Source: Lentisphaerota bacterium (GTDB lineage Bacteria; Verrucomicrobiota; Kiritimatiellia; UBA8416; JAFGTH01). Taken from it: a DNA stretch of 6,819 nucleotides. The position numbers were made by a program, and so were the translations under genes. The DNA lies in NCBI GenBank assembly GCA_016934225.1, contig JAFGTH010000183.1, forward strand, positions 1 to 6,819, given 5' to 3'. Below the pieces are notes generated by a model that was not told where the DNA came from, ran no database searches, and saw only the letters and a list, made by a program, of their open reading frames with translations. Positions 1 to 6,558 of this stretch are shown piece after piece; the stretch's first letter is position 1, and each line of letters begins with the position of its first letter.

Positions 1-150
1 CAAAAAATAACGCGAACTCCCCGCAACAGAGGTTATCGCCTGCCCGATCAAACCGCCTGTGCACGATTCCGCCACAGCAATAGTCATTTTTCGATCCGTC
101 AAAAGCCGACCTATCTCTTCCTCCAACGACTCGGATTTCCCGCGAATCAT
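1..150 (-). CDS. pncC: CinA C-terminal-type NMN amidohydrolase PncC, N-terminal 50 codons (3' end outside window)
   Basis: Partial gene. The first 50 codons run to the window edge with no stop. The reading begins MIRGKSESLEEEIGRLL and goes on to TIAVAESCTGGLIG and AITSVAGSSRYF. The AESCTGG block (27-33) followed by TSVxGSS is the signature of the CinA C-terminal domain, an amidohydrolase that converts nicotinamide mononucleotide to nicotinic acid mononucleotide plus ammonia in NAD salvage. Because this domain starts almost at the initiator Met, the protein is a stand-alone PncC (YgaD-like, usually about 160 residues). It is not full CinA, which has an extra N-terminal molybdopterin-binding-like domain of about 250 residues. 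The ATG at 150 overlaps the galE stop by 4 nt (ATGA) and has GAGGGG with a 5-nt spacer inside galE, so it is probably translated from the same message. Function is by family only; the remaining two thirds are not visible. Confidence 0.88.
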   Translation of the reverse strand, partial: MIRGKSESLEEEIGRLLTDRKMTIAVAESCTGGLIGQAITSVAGSSRYFL

Positions 151-1115
151 GCATACCCCTCGGGATGAGCACGATGCCAGTTCCACGCGCTCTCAATAAT
201 GCTTTTCAAATCCGGAAATTTTGGCCGCCATTTGAGAACATCTCTGGCCTTATCCGCCGCAGCAACCAGTATGGCAGGATCGCCCGGCCTTCGCCCGACT
301 TTTTCGGCCGGAATCGGATGACCGGTAACCTCCCTCGCCGTTTCAATAACCTCCAAAACGGAATTGCCTTTGCCGTTGCCGAGATTGAAGGCTCCTTCAA
401 ATTCGCCTGTCAGCGCAAGTATGTGCGCTTGAGCTAAATCAACTATGTGAATATAGTCGCGCACACATGTTCCGTCATGGGTGTCATAATCGTCGCCGAA
501 CATCTTCACAGACCGGCGTTTCCCCAATGCAACCTGTAAGACAATGGGTATAATATGCGTCTCAGGATCGTGATCCTCTCCAAATTTTTCTGTAGCCCCG
601 CATGCATTGAAATAACGAAGACAAACCGGTTTCAATCCTCTCAATTTTTTGTGCCAGTCGAGGATTTTCTCACATATAAGTTTTGATTCGCCGTACGGAT
701 TTGCGGGTAACTGTTTCTCCTGCTCCGTAATCGGCACACGATCCGGCTGGCCGTACGTGGCGCATGTTGATGAAAACACGATTTTGGCCACACCCGCCGC
801 CAACATGCCATCCGTCAGATTTACACAACCGACCACATTGTTGCCAAAATATATTTCCGGCTTGGCCATGGATTCAGGCACCAGCGCGTATGCGGCAAAG
901 TGCATTACGGCATCAGGCCGCGCATCTGTCATTGCGTTGATGACACAGTTTCTATCGCGCAGATCTCCTTGAACAAATTGAGCGCGAGAGTCTATGGCTG
1001 CGCGATGGCCGCGCTCTAAATTGTCGAACACTACAACTTCATGCCCGGCATCAAGCAACAGCTCGCTGGTAACGCTTCCTATGTAACCCGCTCCGCCGGT
1101 AACAAAAACTTTCAT
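147..1115 (-). CDS. galE: UDP-glucose 4-epimerase GalE
   Basis: This 322-residue extended short-chain dehydrogenase interconverts UDP-glucose and UDP-galactose (Leloir pathway), supplying galactose units for LPS or other glycans. The NAD-binding Rossmann fold opens with TGGAGYIGS (6-14), and DNLERGH (31-37) ends the second strand. The active site is FSSTCATYG (114-122) with Thr117 at the position of E. coli Ser124, and YGESK (141-145) with catalytic Tyr141 and Lys145. LRYFNACGA (166-174) and GRRPGDPA (274-281) are typical GalE substrate-side motifs. At the gatekeeper position (E. coli Tyr299) an ungapped local alignment places Leu283, so UDP-GlcNAc/GalNAc might also be used. The ATG at 1115 overlaps the lpxD stop (ATGA), with GGGGAA 5 nt upstream. 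The stop overlaps the next gene in the same way. Exact sugar specificity is not proven by sequence; epimerase identity is firm. Confidence 0.93.
   Translation of the reverse strand: MKVFVTGGAGYIGSVTSELLLDAGHEVVVFDNLERGHRAAIDSRAQFVQGDLRDRNCVINAMTDARPDAVMHFAAYALVPESMAKPEIYFGNNVVGCVNLTDGMLAAGVAKIVFSSTCATYGQPDRVPITEQEKQLPANPYGESKLICEKILDWHKKLRGLKPVCLRYFNACGATEKFGEDHDPETHIIPIVLQVALGKRRSVKMFGDDYDTHDGTCVRDYIHIVDLAQAHILALTGEFEGAFNLGNGKGNSVLEVIETAREVTGHPIPAEKVGRRPGDPAILVAAADKARDVLKWRPKFPDLKSIIESAWNWHRAHPEGYA
156..161 (-). promoter_or_regulatory. Ribosome binding site of pncC, inside the galE end
   Basis: GAGGGG on the minus strand, 5 nt before the ATG at 150, within the last codons of galE. It supports the short pncC start. 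It also supports the stand-alone domain reading, because there is no room for a longer N-terminal domain without running back through galE in another frame. Confidence 0.6.
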
Positions 1116-2146
1116 TGAGATTCCCCGCCGTTTTCAAGCTCTTTAATCCTGCGCTCCAGTTCCTGCACTTTCTCCCGCAACTCGGGCAACCGCATCATAT
1201 ACGCGTGCATTTTTTTGGCCTTGGCATGAGGCATTGCGGGATAACCCGACACGAAACTGCCGGCCGGCACGTCTTTTGTTACGCCGCCCTGAGCTCCGAC
1301 TATCGAATCGTCGCCAATAGTAATGTGACCGGCCAGACCCGCCTGTCCGCCGAGCTGCACGTTGCGACCGATCGTCGCGCTTCCTGATACGCCGACTTGT
1401 GCCGCCATCGCCGTCCCGGCGCCTACTTTTACGTTGTGTGCAAGCTGAACCAGATTGTCAATCTTCACGCCGTTTTCAATAACCGTCTTGCCGAATCGAG
1501 CTCTGTCAATCGTCACATTCGCGCCAATTTCCACATCGTCGCCTATTTCGACCGTTCCAATTTGACGAATCTTCTTCCAAATCGCGCCGTCTCGCACATA
1601 TCCGAACCCGTCGCTGCCAATCACTGTGCCGTTATGAACAACTGTTCGATTACCCAACACGCAATTCTCGCGGATACTGACAAACGGATAAAGCCTGCAT
1701 TCTTCTCCTATGACCGTGCCGTGCCCGACATAGCAGTACGCGACCAGCGTCGTACCGCGTCCTATACTTACTCCCGGCTCCAGCACACAATATGGCCCTA
1801 TCCTGACATCTTCGCCCAGACAAACGTCGTCGGCCACAACTGCGGTATCGTGAATACCACGACCATATTCGACCGGAGGAGCGCCAATTAAAGATGCCGC
1901 AGCCGCGAATGCCGCATCAGGATTATCAACTCGAATCACTGCGCAGGGACATGTCCCGCGCCAGTTGCGCGCTACTATAACCGCGGATGCGCGCGTGTCC
2001 ACAACCGCCGGACTGTATTTCGGATTGGAAAGAAAACTGATATCTCCTTCTTTCGCATCGCGCAAACCGGCTAACCCGGTAATAACGACTGAGTCGCCCT
2101 CAACATCGCCGTTCAACGCTTTCGCAATATCAGTAACCGTCAACAT
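1112..2146 (-). CDS. lpxD: UDP-3-O-acylglucosamine N-acyltransferase LpxD
   Basis: LpxD catalyses the third step of lipid A synthesis in the cytoplasm: it moves a 3-hydroxyacyl chain from acyl-ACP to the 2-amino group of UDP-3-O-acyl-glucosamine. The 344-residue length matches E. coli (341). The N-terminal uridine-binding domain contains GDISFLSNPKY (34-44). Residues about 98-300 form a left-handed beta-helix of hexapeptide repeats (IGxxVxIG style). GSDGFGY (177-183) and IDNLVQLAHNV (229-239) follow, with His237 at the position of the E. coli catalytic His239 and His274 at that of His276. The C-terminal helix (about 316-340, PELREKVQELERRIKELE) is the usual trimer coiled coil. Gly288 takes the place of E. 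coli Met290, the proposed acyl-length ruler. The ATG at 2146 fits the family N-terminus but lacks a good Shine-Dalgarno sequence. The stop overlaps galE by 4 nt. No fabZ or lpxA follows. Confidence 0.97.
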   Translation of the reverse strand: MLTVTDIAKALNGDVEGDSVVITGLAGLRDAKEGDISFLSNPKYSPAVVDTRASAVIVARNWRGTCPCAVIRVDNPDAAFAAAASLIGAPPVEYGRGIHDTAVVADDVCLGEDVRIGPYCVLEPGVSIGRGTTLVAYCYVGHGTVIGEECRLYPFVSIRENCVLGNRTVVHNGTVIGSDGFGYVRDGAIWKKIRQIGTVEIGDDVEIGANVTIDRARFGKTVIENGVKIDNLVQLAHNVKVGAGTAMAAQVGVSGSATIGRNVQLGGQAGLAGHITIGDDSIVGAQGGVTKDVPAGSFVSGYPAMPHAKAKKMHAYMMRLPELREKVQELERRIKELENGGESQ

Positions 2147-2179
2147 TAACGTAATCCATGGAATAGAATCCGGTTTGTT
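2147..2179 (-). other. skp-lpxD spacer, the longest gap in the window
   Basis: This 33-bp spacer is the only gap above 16 bp. It has no terminator-like hairpin followed by a T run on the minus strand and no recognisable -35/-10 pair. There is no GGAGG near the lpxD ATG; only GGA about 9 nt upstream. An out-of-frame ATG at 2159 opens a 9-codon frame that ends at 2130 inside lpxD. I see nothing else in it. Confidence 0.5.
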
Positions 2180-2746
2180 TTACTTCTGCTTGACAAGTTT
2201 TATCAAGTCTTCTGTTACATCCAGCTTGTCATCGGCAAAAACAACCATATCTATGCCGCTGAGACCGATTGCCGAAGAATCCAGCAAGAGGTTTATTTTG
2301 TTCTTCTCCGCATATTTTGCGGCAATTTCTTCCAGTTTCCTAACCATCAATCGGCGCATTCGAGATCTCAGGTCTGCGCTCTCGCGTTTTCGCAATGTCA
2401 ATGTTTCGCCGATCTGTTGTTCAAACCGGCTGAATTCCTCCAGTTGTTTCTCCGCAATCGCAATTTTTTCGCGTCTGGCTTCTTCGCTTAAAGCCATGTT
2501 TCCGGACTCTCTGCGAGATTGAAGAAACTCTTCTCTCATCTTGGTCAGTTTTGCCATTAACGCATCGCGTTCCTCATCAAATTCTTTTGCCTGCTGATCA
2601 AGAACCTGCTGGTTTTTTTCGGCGCTCGGATGGGCCTGGATGACCTTGTTCATATCCGCCACCGCAATCTTCTGATCGGCGCCTTGCGCCGACACCATAA
2701 GGCTCACCGTAACAATCGCCAACCATATTGTTGTCATTATTCTCAT
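2180..2746 (-). CDS. skp: Skp/OmpH family periplasmic chaperone
   Basis: The 188-residue protein fits the Skp/OmpH family: trimeric, jellyfish-shaped chaperones that hold unfolded outer-membrane proteins in the periplasm and deliver them to BamA. A signal peptide covers about residues 1-23 (hydrophobic IWLAIVTVSLMVSA, cleavage near QGA-DQ). The mature start KIAVADMNKVIQAHPSA is the family's first strand and helix. Residues about 40-145 are highly charged (Glu, Lys, Arg, Gln) and read as long coiled-coil tentacle helices. The C-terminal strand NKINLLLDSS and the closing DVTEDLIKLV match the trimerisation core. The ATG at 2746 has a strong AAGGAGG with a 6-nt spacer; Met4 would have a poorer spacing. 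The gene sits 16 bp after bamA and before lpxD, the classical bamA-skp-lpxD order. The family diverges fast, so assignment rests on architecture plus context rather than on catalytic residues. Confidence 0.92.
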   Translation of the reverse strand: MRIMTTIWLAIVTVSLMVSAQGADQKIAVADMNKVIQAHPSAEKNQQVLDQQAKEFDEERDALMAKLTKMREEFLQSRRESGNMALSEEARREKIAIAEKQLEEFSRFEQQIGETLTLRKRESADLRSRMRRLMVRKLEEIAAKYAEKNKINLLLDSSAIGLSGIDMVVFADDKLDVTEDLIKLVKQK

Positions 2747-2752
2747 TTGTCG

Positions 2753-2759
2753 CCTCCTT
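2753..2759 (-). promoter_or_regulatory. Strong ribosome binding site of skp
   Basis: The minus strand reads AAGGAGG, then CGACAA, then the skp ATG at 2746. This near-perfect anti-16S match with a 6-nt spacer is the best in the window. It lies in the 16-bp bamA-skp gap and fixes the first ATG as the skp start. A strong site fits a chaperone needed in larger amounts than the neighbouring enzymes, though that is inference. Confidence 0.8.
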
Positions 2760-2762
2760 TTT

Positions 2763-5102
2763 TCAAAAATCGTATCCTATCCAGAGCACCCAGGCATCTT
2801 CGTCCGTGATACCGTCGTCACTCTCTATGACCCATGCCCGATCTATGCGAATCGGGAATCCGGGCAAATCGAATCTTATGCCTACTCCGCCGCTGGATGC
2901 CAGATTATCGCTATGCATCGTATACGATTCCAACCAGACATTTCCAATGTCATAAAATGCCGCCATTCTGATGCCGGAAACAATAGGCACAGTATATTCC
3001 ACGTTTCCCAGTGCCAGACTTTTCCCGCCTGTTGCTCTGTATTTGCCGTCGTCCGGCTCGCACCGCGCTTTAGGTCCGACGTCTCGATAGTCGAACCCCC
3101 GAATTGTTCTGCCGCCTCCGACGAATAGCCTGTCCGCCAAGGGCACTTCTTCGGTATCTCCATACTCCTCAACAATCTCGTATCGAGCTTTCAGGCTGAG
3201 CACATGCCCGAACCAAAGCGGGATATAACGCGCTATCTTTGCGCCAAGCCCGTAAATGTCGGTGTCGAACCCGAGAATCCCGCCGGAAACATGACCAAAC
3301 AAACTGACCGTACATCCGCGTGTCGGAAAGAACGGGTTATCCCGCGCGTCGCGGGTCAGCGTGAAAGCCAACGAGCTTTTCACCGCGCTGTCTTCATCAA
3401 AGAAATCCACTTCTTCGCCGGGATTATCCAAAAACACATACTTGTTTGTTTCAGCAATTTCGCCTACACGTTCGAGCCTGTACACCATCTTTATATAGCT
3501 CGCAAATGGAAGCGCCTTGCGTATGCTGACGGCTCCGCCTACACGTTCCATTTCGTAGTCGCTGTACGTTACATCGCTCATATACAGCTCGCAGCCAAGC
3601 GCAAGCTTCCTGCCCATGAACCATGGCTCGGTAAACGATAACTCGTAGTCTTTCCTCGTCGAACCGAACTGACCGCGCAATTTGAGCTTCTGGCCGGCGC
3701 CTGTGAACGGCCATCCTGTTATGTCGAAATTGCCCTGCGACAATTCAACAAAGCCGACCATCTTGTCCACGCTGGAAAAACCAGCGCCTAACATGAACTG
3801 GCCGGTGCGCTTCTCTTCAACATCAAAAATCAGATCCCGTTCATCCGTGTTTTCGGTGCGCTCCGGATGACTGCGAACCGACGAAAAGTAGCCCAGATTG
3901 GACACTATTTTCTCGCTTCGCCGAACCCGCGTCTCATGGTACTCATCGCCGGGATAAACAAGTAATTCCCGTCTGACAACCCGGTCCATCGTTCTCGTGT
4001 TGCCGCGTATCATTATGTTTCTAATCGTGACCAATTCGCCTTCAGACACTACGAAAGCCACATCAACAAACCCATTGTCCCTGTCCGGATTCAGAACAGG
4101 ATTGACATATGTATCAATGTAGCCGCGATCGCCGTAATATTGCATCAGTGCGTTACAAGACCGTGCAATCGCATTGGCGTCAGCATATGTCCCCGAAACC
4201 GCGGACACACAACGCTCCAGCTCAGCAACCGGGAAAAGCGTTGTTCCTTCAATAGTGATTTTCCTGAATTTATAGCGGATGCCTTCGCATATATCAACGT
4301 TGACTACAAACGCGCCGGTATCGTTGACCGTCAGCTCCGGTATGCTCACTTCCACATCCAGGTAGCCGCGCTGGAGATACGCGTCTCGAATCGCGCCGCG
4401 CGCAATATCAAGTTCATCCGCTTCGTAAGACCGCTTTCGAAAAATACGGCGCGGATCCCAACGCCCGTATTGCCGCAAGGGCTTGCGGAGGATTTTGTCG
4501 GCAAGCGAATCGTTGCCGCGAAAATTTGCGCCGGAAACTTTGTTCCTTTTGCCTTCGTCTATATTCAGCGTTACCGTTGCCAGTTCGGTTCCCGGTTCGG
4601 TTTCGGCGATCTTCCAGGAGAATTTAACGTCATAGTAACCGCTCTTGCGATATTTCCCGGCAAGCTTGGACGTACGCGCGCCCATGGTCTGATCGTCAAC
4701 TAAATCGCCGCATGACAGGTTCAACTCGTTTTCCACCGTCCGCAGGGAAAACTTCTTCGCTCCATGGATTACGACAGGAACACCCAGCTTAAGCTTGTTC
4801 TCAAGAGTATAGATGAGTATCACTCCGTAGTCGGCAGACTCGACGGAGATGTGCGCATCGGCAAATCGTTTCGTGTCGAGCAATGTGCGCAGATCGTCGG
4901 AGATGACGTTTCGATCCAGCGTTTCACCCTGTTTCGCTTTAATATGCGCTTTGACAAAACTTCTGAATTGCTCGTCAATCTCGACACCGCCGCGTTTTTC
5001 GATTTGAATTTCTTTGACGATGGGAACCGATTCATCCGCCGCCGAAATCACCGCAGCAAGAAGCATGCAGATACAAATGACTGCAGACTTATGCTTCATC
5101 AT
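2763..5102 (-). CDS. bamA: Outer-membrane protein assembly factor BamA
   Basis: BamA (Omp85) is the core of the BAM machine that folds and inserts beta-barrel proteins into the outer membrane. The 779-residue reading starts with a Sec signal peptide (hydrophobic core AVICICMLLAAVIS, cleavage near AVISAA-DES, about residue 22). Five POTRA-like domains follow: about 27-100, 104-185, 186-275, 277-355 and 358-432. The last shows the typical IRNIMIRGNTRTMDRVVRREL-type entry. The 16-strand barrel (about 435-779) has TRDARDNPFFPTRG (583-596), the lid-loop motif IRGF (667-670) and a C-terminal beta-signal ending in aromatic Phe (WIGYDF). Five POTRAs and the adjacent skp favour BamA over TamA. Two consecutive ATG codons exist. 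The first (5102) gives a 4-nt overlap with dnaB but lies only 1 nt from GGAGG. The second (5099) has a 4-nt spacer and leaves a natural MKHK signal start, so it is the likelier start. Residue numbers here count from the first. Confidence 0.96.
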   Translation of the reverse strand: MMKHKSAVICICMLLAAVISAADESVPIVKEIQIEKRGGVEIDEQFRSFVKAHIKAKQGETLDRNVISDDLRTLLDTKRFADAHISVESADYGVILIYTLENKLKLGVPVVIHGAKKFSLRTVENELNLSCGDLVDDQTMGARTSKLAGKYRKSGYYDVKFSWKIAETEPGTELATVTLNIDEGKRNKVSGANFRGNDSLADKILRKPLRQYGRWDPRRIFRKRSYEADELDIARGAIRDAYLQRGYLDVEVSIPELTVNDTGAFVVNVDICEGIRYKFRKITIEGTTLFPVAELERCVSAVSGTYADANAIARSCNALMQYYGDRGYIDTYVNPVLNPDRDNGFVDVAFVVSEGELVTIRNIMIRGNTRTMDRVVRRELLVYPGDEYHETRVRRSEKIVSNLGYFSSVRSHPERTENTDERDLIFDVEEKRTGQFMLGAGFSSVDKMVGFVELSQGNFDITGWPFTGAGQKLKLRGQFGSTRKDYELSFTEPWFMGRKLALGCELYMSDVTYSDYEMERVGGAVSIRKALPFASYIKMVYRLERVGEIAETNKYVFLDNPGEEVDFFDEDSAVKSSLAFTLTRDARDNPFFPTRGCTVSLFGHVSGGILGFDTDIYGLGAKIARYIPLWFGHVLSLKARYEIVEEYGDTEEVPLADRLFVGGGRTIRGFDYRDVGPKARCEPDDGKYRATGGKSLALGNVEYTVPIVSGIRMAAFYDIGNVWLESYTMHSDNLASSGGVGIRFDLPGFPIRIDRAWVIESDDGITDEDAWVLWIGYDF

Positions 5103-6553
5103 GCCTCCACATCCGCTTCCTCGTCTTCCACGAATCCCGCCGGCTGTTCCAATCCGTCTATACCGTGCGCTCTGTCGCGAAATCTGGTAAATTCTTCTTC
5201 AAAATTCATTTGCGCTTCGCCTGTCGGACCGTTCCGTTGCTTGACCACATCAATAATGGCCAACGTCTTATCATCGGCATGTTCTTCGTCGCCCGGATAT
5301 TTACATGGACGGCGCAACATGCACACTACATCGGCATCCTGCTCAATCGCTCCGGAGTCTCTCAAATCCGATAGCTTTGGTACTCCATACTTGTCGCGTT
5401 GCTCGGGCGCGCGGCTGAGCTGACTCAAGACGAACACAGGCAGTTTCAGTTCTTTGGCCATTGCCTTCAAATTGCCTGAAATTGCAGCCGTTTCTATTTG
5501 ACGGCCCTGTTGTGCGTAGTCTCGGGAATGAAGAAGCTGAAGATAATCTATAACAATCAGTTCTATGCCGTATTTCTTCTTCATTCTGCGCGCACGCGCG
5601 CGCAGTTCCATCACATCAAGTCCGCCAGTATCGTCGAGATATATCGGCGCTTTGGTCAACACCGAAGCGGCCTGGGTTAACTGACCATGAATATTCTGCG
5701 AAACATATCCGCGCATAATATTGAATGCCGACACCGAAGCATGAGAACATAACATTCGCATTACCAATGCTTCATGCGACATTTCGAGGCTGAAAATGCC
5801 GACCGGACGCGCTTTGCCGTCGGGAGCCTTGCCCAGCGCCACATTTTCGACGATATTCATGGCGAGTGATGTTTTGCCCATCGAAGGACGCGCCGCCAAA
5901 ATAACCATTTCGCCCGGTCGCAGGCCCTGCAATATACTGTCGAAATTAGCAAACCCGGTGGATATGCCGCCCATACTGCCTGGCGAACGGGTAACGAACA
6001 CCGTCTCGATGTGTTCCATTGTCTGTTTTACGGCATGCCGCCACGGCGTTACCGACCCGTGTTGCCGTTCTGTAATGTTCAAGAAATTCTGCTCAACCCG
6101 GCTGAGAATCATGTCCGCGCTGTCGGGAGAGGTATAACACTGGTGTTCAGCATCGCGAGCGCCGTCTATGATGCTGCGTAACAGGAATTTCTGTCTGACT
6201 ATCTCTATGTAATATTCGGCGTGAGCGGCTGTAGGAGTCGAATCAATCAGACGATCAAGGTAAATAAATCCGCCCACTTTGTCCAGAGCGCCCATGTTTT
6301 TTAGACGCTCGGTCACTGTCAAAACATCTATAACAGACCCTTCCTGACACATGGCGACGAATGCCTGAAAGATGAGCTTATGCGCCGGAACATAAAAGCT
6401 CTCAGGCACGAGCTGGCGCTCGAGACAGATATCCATAATCTTTACGGAATCGAGCAGAACCGAACCAAGCACTCCCTTTTCCGCTTCTTCGCTATACGGT
6501 GGGCTTCTGTCTATCAATGCGACAGGCGACGAAGAAACGGTTTTCTGGGACAT
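5099..6553 (-). CDS. dnaB: Replicative DNA helicase DnaB
   Basis: The 484-residue protein is the ring-shaped hexameric helicase that unwinds DNA ahead of the replisome using ATP. The N-terminal domain (about 15-165) starts with the family phrase PPYSEEAEKGVLGS, which contacts primase. The RecA-like C-terminal domain (about 185-465) carries Walker A ARPSMGKTS (221-229), SLEM (255-258), Walker B LIVIDYLQL (332-340), LSQLSR (376-381), DLRDSGAIEQDAD (396-408) and KQRNGPTG (438-445), whose Arg440 should be the arginine finger. Length is normal for the family (E. coli 471). No intein interrupts the Walker A or DRDSG-type motifs, which are common insertion points. The tail is acidic. The ATG at 6553 follows GAGGA with a 9-nt spacer, located in the end of rplI. 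The TGA stop overlaps the bamA start, so translation of the two is probably coupled. Chromosomal rather than phage origin is supported by the rplI neighbour. Confidence 0.97.
   Translation of the reverse strand: MSQKTVSSSPVALIDRSPPYSEEAEKGVLGSVLLDSVKIMDICLERQLVPESFYVPAHKLIFQAFVAMCQEGSVIDVLTVTERLKNMGALDKVGGFIYLDRLIDSTPTAAHAEYYIEIVRQKFLLRSIIDGARDAEHQCYTSPDSADMILSRVEQNFLNITERQHGSVTPWRHAVKQTMEHIETVFVTRSPGSMGGISTGFANFDSILQGLRPGEMVILAARPSMGKTSLAMNIVENVALGKAPDGKARPVGIFSLEMSHEALVMRMLCSHASVSAFNIMRGYVSQNIHGQLTQAASVLTKAPIYLDDTGGLDVMELRARARRMKKKYGIELIVIDYLQLLHSRDYAQQGRQIETAAISGNLKAMAKELKLPVFVLSQLSRAPEQRDKYGVPKLSDLRDSGAIEQDADVVCMLRRPCKYPGDEEHADDKTLAIIDVVKQRNGPTGEAQMNFEEEFTRFRDRAHGIDGLEQPAGFVEDEEADVEA
5104..5108 (-). 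promoter_or_regulatory. Ribosome binding site of bamA, inside the dnaB end
   Basis: GGAGG lies in the last codons of dnaB on the minus strand. The spacer is 1 nt to the ATG at 5102 but 4 nt to the adjacent in-frame ATG at 5099, so the second is the more plausible initiator. Both starts touch the dnaB TGA (5101-5099), a layout typical of termination-reinitiation coupling. Confidence 0.65.
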
Positions 6554-6558
6554 TCCCG

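Noticed and set aside
1397..1891. 164-codon plus-strand open frame opposite lpxD
   Set aside because: A shadow of the LpxD hexapeptide-repeat coding region; repeated codon patterns keep the opposite frame open. No family resemblance.
2157..2162. CCATGG palindrome in the skp-lpxD spacer as a possible operator or terminator stem
   Set aside because: Six bases only, with no loop, no extended stem and no T run; expected by chance.
1965..2522. 185-codon plus-strand open frame opposite skp and the lpxD start
   Set aside because: Serine-rich and hydrophobic composition arises from the reverse complement of the charged Skp coiled coil; overlaps two real genes.
4140..4703. 187-codon plus-strand open frame opposite the BamA POTRA region
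   Set aside because: Antisense shadow of bamA with no recognisable motif.
4764..5423. 219-codon open frame on the plus strand across the dnaB/bamA junction
   Set aside because: It lies wholly antisense to two firmly identified genes, its translation shows no domain or signal I recognise, and it has no convincing start context.
5587..5604. 18-nt alternating purine-pyrimidine CG-rich tract, possible Z-DNA
   Set aside because: It encodes the Arg-Ala-Arg-Ala-Arg run of the DnaB core before Walker B, so protein coding explains it; short and isolated.
5099..6553. Possible phage or plasmid helicase, or intein-bearing dnaB
   Set aside because: Uninterrupted motifs, normal length and rplI directly upstream indicate the ordinary chromosomal gene.
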